From Candidatus Sumerlaeota bacterium (GTDB taxonomy: Bacteria > Sumerlaeota > Sumerlaeia > MWCT01): a stretch of 16,871 nucleotides of DNA. Position numbers and translations under genes: made by a program. The stretch is from the NCBI GenBank assembly GCA_026398545.1, contig JAPLSR010000214.1, positions 1 to 16,871 of the forward strand. The letters are read 5' to 3'. Below, piece by piece: positions 6,835 to 15,900 of the stretch (positions within the stretch are counted from its first letter, which is position 1; each line of letters starts with the position of its first letter). The notes below the pieces were generated by a model. That model was not told the origin of the DNA, did no database searches, and saw nothing but the letters and a program-made list of their open reading frames with translations.

Positions 6835-8006
6835 TTAGTAATGAGTATGTTATCATATCATTCAATCGTATATTTTCCCTGCACCCCGAACTAATGTCCT
6901 CTGCGCCCGGGCGGGTGAACCTTATTGGCGAACACACCGATTATAACGGTGGATTTGTTTTGCCTGCGGCAATAAATCGTGAAATCAGAATAGCCGCTCG
7001 CACCCGCCATGACCGTATCTTGCGCCTGTATTCCGAATCCTTTGCTGAAATGTTTGAAACCTCCCTTGCAACAGGAATCATACCTTCGGGGAAAAAAGGA
7101 TGGCAGGATTATTTTCTTGCCGTGGTGGATGGCTTTGTCAAAAGGGGGGTGGATGTCCCGGGAATGGATATTTACATCTGTGGAGATATCCCGCAAGGGG
7201 CAGGCCTTTCCTCATCTGCGGCTTATGAGGTCTGCGCGACTATACTTTTAAACGCAGTTTGCAATGCCGGACTTTCACCTTGCGAGATTGCCATTCTTGC
7301 CCAGGCGGCGGAGCATAGTCCATTTGTAGGAGTGAAGTGCGGCATCATGGACCAGCTTATCTCTGTGATGGCTCAGGCTGACCATGCACTGTTGATAGAT
7401 TGCCATACACTTGAGACCATGCCTGTCCCCTTTGATTCCTCAAGGGCGAAGATTGTGCTCATAAATTCTATGAAGAGGCGGGGACTTGTGGATTCTGAAT
7501 ACAATCGTCGCCGTGCGGAATGCGAGGATGGGCTTAGAATCATGCGAAAACTGAGCGGTAAGGAATTTCCCACCATACGTCATATCCCCGCTGATGTGTT
7601 TGAGCGATTTCAGGAGAGTCTGACGGAAAATCACCGCAGAAGCATCCGCCACAATCTCACCGAAAATGAACGTGTGCATCATTTTTCGAAATGCCTTGCC
7701 GGAGGAGATTATGAAACGGCGGGCAGACTCCTTTACGCCTCTCATGAAAGTCTGAGAACGGATTTTGAGATCTCATGTGCGGAACTGGACTGCATTGTTC
7801 AGATTGCCTCAAGATGTGAAGGTGTTTATGGATGCAGGATGACGGGCGCCGGATTCGGCGGTTGTGCCGTTGCCCTTGTGGAGCCCACGCATGTTGAGGA
7901 TTTCGCGCTGGTCATGTCCGTGGAGTATGAGAAGTCCTTTTCCATCCTTCCCGAAATACACGTCACCTCTCCCTCCGCCGGCGCCACTGCTATGGTTGCG
8001 AGGTGA
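6831..8006 (+). CDS. galK: Galactokinase
   Basis: A GHMP-family kinase that phosphorylates galactose at C1 with ATP, feeding GalT. The 391-residue length is normal. The galactokinase signature APGRVNLIGEHTDYN is at residues 25-39, the ATP-binding GHMP motif DIPQGAGLSSSAAYE at 119-133 with the catalytic Asp174 in CGIMDQ after it, and the third motif RMTGAGFGGCAVAL at 336-349. The start ATG lies inside the galT stop (ATGA, 4-nt overlap) with no strong Shine-Dalgarno, which points to translational coupling. No galE, galM or sugar transporter is in the window. The family members nearest in sequence could act on other sugars, but the intact signature and galT partner make galactose by far the best call. 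Confidence 0.97.
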   Translation: MISNEYVIISFNRIFSLHPELMSSAPGRVNLIGEHTDYNGGFVLPAAINREIRIAARTRHDRILRLYSESFAEMFETSLATGIIPSGKKGWQDYFLAVVDGFVKRGVDVPGMDIYICGDIPQGAGLSSSAAYEVCATILLNAVCNAGLSPCEIAILAQAAEHSPFVGVKCGIMDQLISVMAQADHALLIDCHTLETMPVPFDSSRAKIVLINSMKRRGLVDSEYNRRRAECEDGLRIMRKLSGKEFPTIRHIPADVFERFQESLTENHRRSIRHNLTENERVHHFSKCLAGGDYETAGRLLYASHESLRTDFEISCAELDCIVQIASRCEGVYGCRMTGAGFGGCAVALVEPTHVEDFALVMSVEYEKSFSILPEIHVTSPSAGATAMVAR

Positions 8007-8103
8007 TGTAACGATGGGAATCTTTCCATGTTGACTTTTGGCAATGCAGGGGCGTTTATGTTTCATATTTCAGTTTTGATTCAAAAAAGGGGTGATTAAT
8101 TTG

Positions 8104-8787
8104 ATGATTCGCAAGGCGTGGGCATCTGTTAAGACTCACATCATTGCGGGAATTTTTGTCACGGTTCCGCTTGCCGTGACGTATGTGGTCCTGCGGGGAC
8201 TCTTTGACATTGTCCATAATTTTTTCAGTCCCTTACTGAAATTCCTTGTGATTACACAATATTCACCTTTTCTTGAAGCGGTGATTACATTTTTGTTGGC
8301 AGCGGGTATTGTCTATCTCATCGGATTCCTGTCCAAGATAATTTTCGTGGCGCGGCTTATCGCACTGGGTGAGAGGATGGTTTCTCGCATCCCGGTTGTG
8401 AAGTATTTTTATATCACCACGAAACAGATTATGGATTCCATCGCCCTGATGAAATCATCCAATATAAACAAGGTGGTGATTTTGGAATATCCGCGAAAGG
8501 GGATACTTGCGATGGCTTTTGTAACCGGCGTCATGAGACAGCCGGGCAAGGAAGACCTGATCAATATTTTTGTCCCCTCTACTCCCAATCCCACCACCGG
8601 ATTTTACCTTTTGGTCTCACCGGAGCAAATATGGGATGTGAATCTGACGATTGAGCAGGGGACCAAGATGATAATTTCGGGCGGCATTCTTTCTCCCGGC
8701 GAAATTGAGTTGAAACCTTATGTTTATAAACCGGGAGAGATGAAAAGACCTGTCGTGGATTTACCGAAGGGACAATCTGTTCTTTAG
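8104..8787 (+). CDS. DUF502-type inner-membrane protein
   Basis: GTG 8092, TTG 8101 and ATG 8104 are in frame. The run AAGGGGTGATT (8087-8097) matches the 16S anti-Shine-Dalgarno complement closely and is best spaced for ATG 8104. The 227-residue protein has two membrane helices, about residues 10-32 (IIAGIFVTVPLAVTYVVL) and 57-79 (AVITFLLAAGIVYLIGFL), followed by a soluble domain with IPVVKYFYITTKQIMDS, VVILEYPRKG and VFVPSTPNPTTGF-like text (here IFVPSTPNPTTGFYL). This is the order typical of the DUF502 family of conserved bacterial membrane proteins, whose role is not known. It is separated from galK by about 97 nt and is followed 16 nt later by a lipoprotein gene, with which it may be co-transcribed. 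Confidence 0.85.
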   Translation: MIRKAWASVKTHIIAGIFVTVPLAVTYVVLRGLFDIVHNFFSPLLKFLVITQYSPFLEAVITFLLAAGIVYLIGFLSKIIFVARLIALGERMVSRIPVVKYFYITTKQIMDSIALMKSSNINKVVILEYPRKGILAMAFVTGVMRQPGKEDLINIFVPSTPNPTTGFYLLVSPEQIWDVNLTIEQGTKMIISGGILSPGEIELKPYVYKPGEMKRPVVDLPKGQSVL

Positions 8788-8803
8788 CAAGGATGGGGAT
8801 GGG

Positions 8804-9124
8804 ATGAATATGAGGTTATTCCTTCATGGATTTTTGTGCATTGTGATTATGTCGTTATGCAGTTGCGCCAATTTGCCATTTTACAGGGATTATGAGAAGA
8901 ACACGCGGCTCTACCGCGAGGATGTTTTGAATTTTTATGAGACCATTTCTGATTCCTATTTCATCCTTGGTTATGAATATTATGAACTCTCGAGGGAGTT
9001 TGGGAAAAAGGGCGACACGGAAAGGGCGACTTATTATAATGACAAGGCAACTCTTTATTATAATCTCAGCAAGGATATGAAAAACGCCGCCGCAGAAATA
9101 AGGAAATTTTCCAAAGCCAAATGA
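8804..9124 (+). CDS. Small lipoprotein of unknown function
   Basis: A 106-residue protein starting at ATG 8804 (GGGG at 8795-8798) or ATG 8810 (GGGA at 8801-8804); I keep the first. It has a short charged start, a hydrophobic stretch (FLHGFLCIVIMSL) and a lipobox-like LCSC, so lipid attachment would be at the second Cys of that motif (residue 23 from ATG 8804). The mature part is about 84 residues, strongly helical and rich in Tyr, Glu and Lys (YEYYELSREFGKKGDTERA, then YYNDKATLYYNLSKDM), with a spacing like one TPR-type helical hairpin. I do not recognise the family. It sits 16 nt after the DUF502 gene and 72 nt before hisI; it likely belongs with the former. Confidence 0.7.
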   Translation: MNMRLFLHGFLCIVIMSLCSCANLPFYRDYEKNTRLYREDVLNFYETISDSYFILGYEYYELSREFGKKGDTERATYYNDKATLYYNLSKDMKNAAAEIRKFSKAK

Positions 9125-9196
9125 CCTGTTGGGTCGACACATACAGACGGTTATTAACATGTGGGTGCGCGATTTATTTCGGAGGGAAGGCAAGGG

Positions 9197-9577
9197 ATGA
9201 TTGAGCATGTAAAGTTTGATGAGAAGGGTCTTGTCCCGGCTATCGCCCAGGATGCCGAGACGGGCGAGGTGCTGATGATGGCATGGATGAATGATGAGGC
9301 ATTGAGGCTGACCGGAGAGAAGATGGTGGCGCATTATTACAGCCGTTCCCGCAAGAAACTCTGGCTCAAGGGAGAGACCTCCGGCAACATTCAGAAGGTT
9401 CAGGAAATCCGTCTTGATTGCGACGGCGATACTATCCTTTTGAAGGTGACGCAGGCGGGAGGCGCATGCCATGAGGGGTACCGTTCCTGTTTTTTCAGAA
9501 AATGGGCAAACGGCTCCTGGGCGGTTGATGGTAAAAAAATATTTGACCCTGATAAAATCTATGGTCATAAGAAATAG
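9197..9577 (+). CDS. hisI: Phosphoribosyl-AMP cyclohydrolase
   Basis: It opens the adenine ring of phosphoribosyl-AMP, the third step of histidine synthesis, in the cytoplasm. An upstream in-frame start exists at 9161, but GGAGGGAAGG (9181-9190) lies 6 nt before ATG 9197, and the 126-residue product starts in the normal place for the family. The metal sites are complete: DCDGDT with Asp74, Asp76 and Asp78 for magnesium, and Cys75, Cys91 (ACHEGYRSC) and Cys98 for zinc. This is the stand-alone cyclohydrolase form; the phosphoribosyl-ATP pyrophosphohydrolase domain (HisE) found fused in some bacteria is absent. No other his gene is in the window. trpE follows after 116 nt, and that gap contains no Trp-rich leader peptide. 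Confidence 0.96.
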   Translation: MIEHVKFDEKGLVPAIAQDAETGEVLMMAWMNDEALRLTGEKMVAHYYSRSRKKLWLKGETSGNIQKVQEIRLDCDGDTILLKVTQAGGACHEGYRSCFFRKWANGSWAVDGKKIFDPDKIYGHKK

Positions 9578-9693
9578 GAGTCAGGGACGGAAACTGCCTC
9601 ATTCGTTCAGTGGGAGTGCAAACAGGTAACGGGGCTGTCACGCCCGGCGCATTGTGAAAAATTCTCACGGGCATCGGGGGAATAACGGGAGTT

Positions 9694-11178
9694 ATGCAGA
9701 ATCTTTATCATCCATCGCAAAAAGAATTTCTGGAAAAGGCGAGAGAGGGGAACCTGATTCCCGTGTATAAGGAGATACTCGCCGATATGGAGACGCCCGT
9801 ATCTGTCGTGAAGAAGCTTGCGGCGAGTGATTTCGCCTTTTTGCTGGAGAGTGTGGAGGGCGGGGAGACTGTGGGACGGTATTCCTTTTTAGGCGCTGAC
9901 CCCTTCATCCTTTTCAAGAGTAAGGGGCGTGAGATAGACCTTATTTATCAGAATGATGAAGAGACCTTTAATACTGATAAGACGCCCCTTGATGTCCTGA
10001 GGGATGTCATGTCTCGCTTCCGCCCGGTCTCAGATGCCTCACTGCCGCCCTTCATCGGCGGGGCTGTGGGCTATGTCAGCTATGATGAGATACGAAATAT
10101 TGAACCCCGCATACCGGACAATAATCCCGATGACATGAACCTGCCTGACACATTTTTCATGATTACGGATAATCTCATCATCTTTGACCATGTGCGGCAC
10201 CGCATACTTCTTGTGAATAATGCCCATGTCCGTGGGAAACCCGAAAAGGCTTATGAGGATGCCATAAAGCAGATTGAGCTCCTCCATGAACGCCTCCGGC
10301 TGCCGCTTCCCGTTTCTGAGGCGGAGCACAGGGGGATGGCGCTTCAGGTTGAGTCCAACATGACGGAGGAACAATTCCGGAATGCGGTTGAGCGCGCGAA
10401 GGAATATATCTTTGCGGGTGATGTCTTTCAGGCGGTGTTGTCCCAGCGGCTGAAGACCACCTTTCAGAGCGACCCGCTGAATATATATCGTGCCCTGCGT
10501 GCCATTAATCCATCTCCTTACATGTTTTATCTGAAGTTTGGCGCATTAAGACTGATTGGCTCCAGTCCTGAGATTCTTGTCAAAGTCACGGGTGACAGGG
10601 TGCAGTTGCGCCCCATAGCAGGCACAAGGCGGCGTGGCATGACGCCGGAGGAGGACAGGGAACTTGAGAGGGAACTCCTCGCCGACCCAAAGGAGCGCGC
10701 CGAGCATATCATGCTTGTGGACCTCGCTCGCAATGATTGTGGACGTGTCGCAACATATGGTTCCGTCCACGTGGATGACCTCATGGTGGTGGAGCGCTAT
10801 TCCCACGTCATGCACATTGTTTCTAATGTTTTAGGGAGGCTGGACGCGAAGTATGATGCTTATGATGTCCTGAAGGCGTCCTTTCCTGCGGGGACGGTGT
10901 CAGGCGCGCCCAAGGTGAGGGCGATGGAAATTATTGATGAGCTTGAGCCTGTCCGGCGAGGTCCTTATGCCGGTGCGGTGGGATATTTCTCATTCAGTGG
11001 AAATCTTGATTCCTGCATCACCATCAGGACCATAGTTATTAAGGGGGATGTGGCTTATATTCAGGCGGGCTGTGGCGTGGTGGCGGATTCTGTTCCGGAG
11101 ACTGAATACCAGGAGACCATGAACAAGGCGCGGGCATTACTCCGGGCGATTGAACTCGCCGAGGAGGGGCTGGAATAG
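9694..11178 (+). CDS. trpE: Anthranilate synthase component I
   Basis: It converts chorismate and ammonia to anthranilate, the first step of tryptophan synthesis, using ammonia from TrpG. The 494 residues cover the whole family length. The N-terminal part has EGNLIPVYKEILADMETPVS and the LLES segment (Leu50 to Ser53), part of the tryptophan feedback site in characterised enzymes, so feedback inhibition is likely. The catalytic part shows INPSPYMFYL, SSPEILV, RPIAGTRRRG, EHIMLVDLARND, SGAPKVRAMEIIDELEP and GPYAGAVGYFSF. ATG 9694 fits the family start, although the nearest purine run (GGGAG, 9687-9691) is only 2 nt away, so translation may be modest. The para-aminobenzoate synthase PabB is the main look-alike; the LLES segment and the adjacent trpG and trpD argue for TrpE. 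Confidence 0.97.
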   Translation: MQNLYHPSQKEFLEKAREGNLIPVYKEILADMETPVSVVKKLAASDFAFLLESVEGGETVGRYSFLGADPFILFKSKGREIDLIYQNDEETFNTDKTPLDVLRDVMSRFRPVSDASLPPFIGGAVGYVSYDEIRNIEPRIPDNNPDDMNLPDTFFMITDNLIIFDHVRHRILLVNNAHVRGKPEKAYEDAIKQIELLHERLRLPLPVSEAEHRGMALQVESNMTEEQFRNAVERAKEYIFAGDVFQAVLSQRLKTTFQSDPLNIYRALRAINPSPYMFYLKFGALRLIGSSPEILVKVTGDRVQLRPIAGTRRRGMTPEEDRELERELLADPKERAEHIMLVDLARNDCGRVATYGSVHVDDLMVVERYSHVMHIVSNVLGRLDAKYDAYDVLKASFPAGTVSGAPKVRAMEIIDELEPVRRGPYAGAVGYFSFSGNLDSCITIRTIVIKGDVAYIQAGCGVVADSVPETEYQETMNKARALLRAIELAEEGLE

Positions 11179-11197
11179 TTCATCTTGTCCCATACCG

Positions 11198-11212
11198 GAG
11201 GATTTTATAATT
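11198..11212 (+). repeat. 15-nt direct repeat, copy 1 (between trpE and trpG)
   Basis: GAGGATTTTATAATT occurs here, 19 nt after the trpE stop, and again at 12885-12899, 24 nt after the trpD stop, so the pair brackets trpG and trpD. It contains a perfect TATAAT (11206-11211). A TTGTCC at 11185-11190 is a possible -35 box, but the 15-nt spacing is short. It may be an internal promoter for trpGD or a shared intergenic element. Confidence 0.5.
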
Positions 11213-11234
11213 TATCAGGTTGTTGGTGATGGTT

Positions 11235-11798
11235 ATGTTCTTCGTTGTCGATAATTATGATTCATTCACATATAATCTTGTCCAGTATCTTGGGGAGATG
11301 GGTGCGGAGCTTCTGGTCAGGCGGAACGACAGGTTCACACTTGATGAGGTGGAGCGGTGGAGGCCCGACCATATTGTCATAAGCCCCGGTCCCTGCACCC
11401 CGCGTGAGGCTGGGCTTTCCAATGAGGTAATCCGGCGATTCGGCGGCTTCATCCCGATACTGGGTGTCTGCCTCGGGCATCAGTGCATCGGGCATGTCTA
11501 TGGGGGTGAGGTAATCCTTGCTCCGCAGGTGATGCATGGAAAGACATCTGTTATTCACCATGGCGGTGCGGGCATTCTCAAAGGCGTGCCGAGCCCATTT
11601 GAGGCGACGCGCTATCATTCACTGATTGTGAAGCGGGATGGTCTGCCGGAGGAACTGGAAGTCACCGCATGGACGGAGGATGGAATCATCATGGGACTTC
11701 AGCACAGGGAGCATCCTGTCTTTGGTGTGCAGTTTCACCCTGAATCCATCCTGACAGTTGCCGGTAAGACCATATTGAAGAATTTTCTACAAACCTGA
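11235..11798 (+). CDS. trpG: Anthranilate synthase component II (glutamine amidotransferase)
   Basis: A class I glutamine amidotransferase that supplies ammonia to TrpE. Several in-frame starts lie close together (TTG 11220, TTG 11223, GTG 11226, ATG 11229, ATG 11235). ATG 11235 gives MFFVVDNYDSFTYNL, the usual family beginning, with GGTGA (11225-11229) 5 nt before it; ATG 11229 is the alternative. The 187-residue protein has the catalytic triad Cys79 (GVCLGHQCIG), His168 and Glu170 (VQFHPES). The oxyanion segment SPGPCTP is also present. It is not fused to trpD, unlike in enterobacteria. It could also serve PabB, since such subunits are sometimes shared, but the position between trpE and trpD supports TrpG. 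Confidence 0.96.
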   Translation: MFFVVDNYDSFTYNLVQYLGEMGAELLVRRNDRFTLDEVERWRPDHIVISPGPCTPREAGLSNEVIRRFGGFIPILGVCLGHQCIGHVYGGEVILAPQVMHGKTSVIHHGGAGILKGVPSPFEATRYHSLIVKRDGLPEELEVTAWTEDGIIMGLQHREHPVFGVQFHPESILTVAGKTILKNFLQT

Positions 11799-11837
11799 TG
11801 ATTAAGGTATTATTATTAAACATCGGAGGGCATACAT

Positions 11838-12860
11838 ATGATAAGGGAGGCAATCGCTAAATTATTCATGGAGAAACTCCTGACGGAGGAGGAATCGCGC
11901 CAGGTTGCAGAGGAGATAATGTCCGGTGAGGCAACACCCGCACAGATTGCCTCATTCATCACCACCCTGCGGATGCGCGGCGAGACTGTGGAGAATATTC
12001 TTGGATTCGTGAGGGTTATGAGGGAGAAGGCAATGCCGCTTCCGGTGCCAGAGGGCGTTCCCATTTTGGATACATGCGGCACCGGAGGCGATGGGGCAGG
12101 GACGTTCAACATCTCAACCACTGCCGCTTTTATATGTGCCGCAGCCGGTGTGAAGGTGGCAAAGCACGGCAATCGCGGCGTCTCCAGCATATGCGGAAGT
12201 GCGGATGTTGTGGAGGCACTTGGAATCAAGATTGACATGACACCGGAGATAAGTGCGCATTGTCTTGAGGAATATAATTTTTGCTTTCTTTTTGCCCCTT
12301 TGTATCACAAAGCCATGAAACATGCGATTGGACCCAGGCGCGAGATAGGCATCCGCACCATCTTCAACCTTATCGGACCACTATCTAATCCCGCTGGTGC
12401 AACCTGCCAGGTTATCGGTGTCTTTGCCCCGGAATTAGTTGAACTCTTCGCAAGGACGCTCGCCGGACTTGGCACAAAACGTGCCATTGTTGTCCATGGC
12501 TCGGCTGGGCTGGATGAGATATCTCTTGTTTCGGACTCAACAGTCGCCGAACTGAGTCCTGATGGCAGTATTAAAGTCTATCCTGTGAAACCGAACGATT
12601 TCAACATGCCGAAATACAGGCTCCTGGACATGCTTGGAGGCAATGCACAGGAGAATGCGAAGATTATCGAGAAAGTTCTCTGCGGGTCGGAGGGGGCGCG
12701 AAGAGACGCCGCCTTGCTGAATGCCGGTGCCGGACTTTATGTGGCAGAGAAGTGTAATTCCATTCTTGAAGGGATAAACCTTGCGCGCAAGACAGTTAGC
12801 TCCGGTGCCGCGTTTGCGCTCCTTGAGAATCTGCGAAAATTTTCCTCAGCCATTTCATAA
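11838..12860 (+). CDS. trpD: Anthranilate phosphoribosyltransferase
   Basis: It joins anthranilate to PRPP to make phosphoribosyl-anthranilate, the second committed step of tryptophan synthesis. GGAGGG (11825-11830) lies 7 nt before ATG 11838, a strong start. The 340-residue length is normal. The PRPP-binding loop CGTGGDGAGTFNIST starts at Cys80, the conserved KHGNR is at residues 109-113, and the second metal/anthranilate region reads GPRREIGIRTIFNLIGPLSNP. It is 39 nt after trpG, in the same transcription unit. trpC, which often follows, is absent: the next gene is convergent on the other strand. Confidence 0.97.
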   Translation: MIREAIAKLFMEKLLTEEESRQVAEEIMSGEATPAQIASFITTLRMRGETVENILGFVRVMREKAMPLPVPEGVPILDTCGTGGDGAGTFNISTTAAFICAAAGVKVAKHGNRGVSSICGSADVVEALGIKIDMTPEISAHCLEEYNFCFLFAPLYHKAMKHAIGPRREIGIRTIFNLIGPLSNPAGATCQVIGVFAPELVELFARTLAGLGTKRAIVVHGSAGLDEISLVSDSTVAELSPDGSIKVYPVKPNDFNMPKYRLLDMLGGNAQENAKIIEKVLCGSEGARRDAALLNAGAGLYVAEKCNSILEGINLARKTVSSGAAFALLENLRKFSSAIS

Positions 12861-12884
12861 GAATTACTTACTGCGTGATGGCTT

Positions 12885-12899
12885 GAGGATTTTATAATT
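12885..12899 (+). repeat. 15-nt direct repeat, copy 2 (after trpD)
   Basis: Identical to the copy at 11198-11212, including TATAAT (12893-12898). Here no gene on the plus strand follows it, because the next gene is convergent, so if it is a promoter it has lost its gene. It may mark a point where the trp cluster once continued or where a segment was duplicated. Confidence 0.45.
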
Positions 12900-12903
12900 C
12901 TCA

Positions 12904-12922
12904 CACAGAGACACAGAGACAC
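12904..12922. repeat. Short tandem CACAGAGA repeat in the convergent intergenic gap
   Basis: Two exact copies of CACAGAGA (12904-12911 and 12912-12919) are followed by a third CAC. From memory, CACAGAGA-type repeats recur in intergenic DNA of many unrelated bacterial genomes and give familiar false peptides (SLCLCV) on the other strand, as here. It lies 44 nt past trpD and about 60 nt past the end of the minus-strand kinase gene. Nothing else in 12861-12984 could be supported; no clear terminator was seen for either gene. Confidence 0.6.
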
Positions 12923-12984
12923 GGATAGATTAAGGCGACTTTTGAAGACCTTCCTGAAAGAAGTCCTGAGGGAAATCCGGTGTC

Positions 12985-15900
12985 TCATAAAAGCGACTGT
13001 GCAAGCTTTTGAAGTTCAATCCATAAGTCTTCAGCGTCGGGATATCTCTCATCCCTGTTTTTCTCAAGACATTTCATGATGATTGCCTGGAGTGCATCAG
13101 GGATGCCATCTATAGGTTCGGGCGACACATGGAGATGCTGATAGGCAAGGTCGCCTTCATAAAAGGGCGGTTTGCAGGTTAGGAGTTCATACATGGTGAT
13201 GCCCAGTGAATAGATGTCGGTGCGCTTGTCCACGAGTATCCCTTGCACCTGTTCAGGGCTCATGTAGAGAGGGGTGCCAATGACAACGCCGGTCATGGTT
13301 GCCTCCGCACTTTCCATTATCTTTGCAATTCCGAAGTCTGTGACCTTTACCTCTTCTTCCTTCACCGTGATCATGATATTTGCGGGTTTGATGTCGCGAT
13401 GGATAATGCCGATGCTGTGGGCATAGCTGAGAGCCTGAGATGTCTGAATCATGTATCTCAGCACTTTTTCGAGCGGGATTTTGGCGCCCGTCTCGCGGAT
13501 AATCCTTTTCAGGTCTGAGCCGTTAACGAATTCCATGGAGATGTATTTTCGACCCATCTCCTCACCGATATCGTGGATGCGGACGATATTTTTGTGGCTG
13601 AGGCGGCGAGCGTTGCGCGCCTCCGCCTTGAACCGCTGAAGTGCATCGGGATTGTTGGAAAGATTATCCGGAAGGATTTTCAGCGCAACAATCTCATCCA
13701 GCTCATTATCCTTTGCGCGATATACAATCCCCATGGCGCCGCGTCCCAGCTCCTCAAGGAGCTCGTAGCGCCGCTTCGCCTTTTCCGGAAGGCTGTTCAT
13801 GATAGTGGTTTTTTCAAAGACCATCGGGTCGCTTGTGGAACCGGCGAGCATTTCAAACTTTATCTTCACATTGCGGAAGTTGATATCCGCCGCAAAGAGG
13901 AGGCGGTAAACCTGCTTGGCGCCAACAAGGTCGCGCTTCGCCTCATAGCGTTGCGCCAGGTCATAAAGAATTTCCTTCAGCTCATCATCGATAGACAGTT
14001 TCTTGAATTCCTGAAGTGCCAGGTCAAGCATGCCCTTGCGGACAAAGCAATGTCCGAGATATTTGATGGATTCGCTCTCCCAGCGGAAATCCTGCGCGGT
14101 TTTCTGGAAACAGCTGATGGCAGAATCAAACTCCTCCTTCACAAGATACAATTTTCCAAGCTGGAAGCGAATCTCAATATCCTCCTTTTCCCCAAGGAGT
14201 AATTCATAGAGCTCCACGAGTTCATTCAGCACCTCGTGATTTGTCGGCATGATGCGATACGCCTGTTCAATCGCCTGACGGGCATCCTCTGTGCGCCCCA
14301 TTATCTTCAGGAAGGAGCCGTAATGGAGATGGGCGAGCGGATTCTGGGGGTCTTTTTTCAGAATCTCCTCATAGAAGGGGATGATTTGCTTCGCCTGTGC
14401 GGGGGCGTTTTCAAAAATGGTCTGGCATTCCTCCATGGCTTCCCGGAAGCGTCCGCTCTCAATCATGCGCCGGCAGATATACCAACGAAGTTCGAGGAGC
14501 TCCGGATTTTCCGCAAGGAGGGATAACCCATCATCAATGACTGCCCCGCGGGCATTTTCCGAGGCTTCAATGGCTTTATCGAACTCCTCCAGTCCCTCGC
14601 TGACCCTCCCATTGGTGATGAGCGCAGATGCCATTATGCGATGGAGTGTATCATTGTCAGGGGCAAATTTGAGAGCCTTTTGATAAAGGTCAAACGCCTC
14701 ATCATTGACAAAATTTTTATGGGCGTAGGCGAGGGCGAGATTGACGAAAGATTCCGAATCTTCCGGGTTCTTCCTGAGAATTGCCTGATATTGCTGGATT
14801 GCCTCATCTAATTTATTGCTCTGGAGGTCGGCGAGCGCCATGATATGGGACAACTCCTCATCACCGGGAATCTTTGAGAGGAGATGGCTTGCGAGCCTTG
14901 AGGCGTGTTCAAAGTTTTTGTTTTCGATATAAGCCTTCACCAGCTGTCGGCAGATGTCATTTCGGCTGTGGTCAAGTTTCAGGGCGTTTTCAAAGGCGTG
15001 GATGGCGGTCGTATCGGTCTTCTTCTGCTTGAGATAAACATCTGCGAGGAGGATGATAAAATCCCTGTCGTCAGGGTGGATTTTGAGGGCTGTGGTATAA
15101 ATCTTTTCCGCCCGCGGATGGGTGTAACGCCCGGCGCGATAAGCCTCGGCAAGCTGCAAGAGCAACTCATTGTTGAATTGACCGAGGTCAATGAGTTTTT
15201 CTATCGTGGCGATGGTGAGGTCATGGTCTTGTGTTTGATTGGCGATTTTTGAAAGCGCAAGGAGGATGGAGACATCCGCCGGATTTGATGCGATTGCACG
15301 TTGGTAGAATTCCGCCGCCTCGGCGTCAAAGCGGTGGTTCTCATAATATATATGCGCAATGATGCGGAGAATTTCCTTATTCTCGGGGAAATATAAGAGG
15401 CTTTTCTTGTAAACTTCGAGCGCTTTAAGGTCTTTGCGGTTTTCCATGAGATAATACTGGCTCTGGAGGAGCAGTCCGTCCTGGTTGGACGGGTCTATCT
15501 CAAGGATGCGTGAGGCGCATTGAGCCGTGCCCGCCGCATTGTTATCCTTCAGGTGGATTCTGGCGAGCTGGATATAAGCGGGGAGATATCCGGGATTTTT
15601 TTCGATGACCGCCTCACAAACCTCCTTCACTTCGGTGCCTGTATCCCTGGCATCAATATAGGCATCGCAGAGGGCTTCGAGAAATTTCCGGTCACTCTTT
15701 CTCAGGGGATAGACCTTTTTGAAAACGGAGAGGGCTTTGCGGGTGCGGTAGTTCATTGCAAGGTAAATGTCGGTGAGTGTATTGTAAGTCTCAAGGCTGG
15801 TCTCACCGCCGCGGAGGGCGCGCCGGATATGCTTCCCCGCAGTTTCATATTGTCCCTTGTTGAAATAAACCTTTCCAATCATGTGTTCGAGGCGGGTCTT

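Noticed and set aside
8014..8029. Hairpin after galK (ATGGGAATCTTTCCAT)
   Set aside because: Only a 4-bp stem remains once a realistic loop is allowed, and no T run follows.
8031..8062. Promoter-like TTGACT before the DUF502 gene
   Set aside because: The -35 match is good, but the only -10 candidates at 18-20 nt (TTTATG, TATGTT) match poorly, so it is not strong enough to list.
8855..9568. 237-aa minus-strand frame across the lipoprotein and hisI
   Set aside because: It lies opposite hisI, whose metal-site motifs are complete, and has no recognisable sequence.
9578..9693. Possible trp attenuator or leader peptide before trpE
   Set aside because: There is no ATG-started short frame with Trp codons, and no hairpin followed by a T run. 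GTGA/TCAC near 9653-9667 is too short to count.
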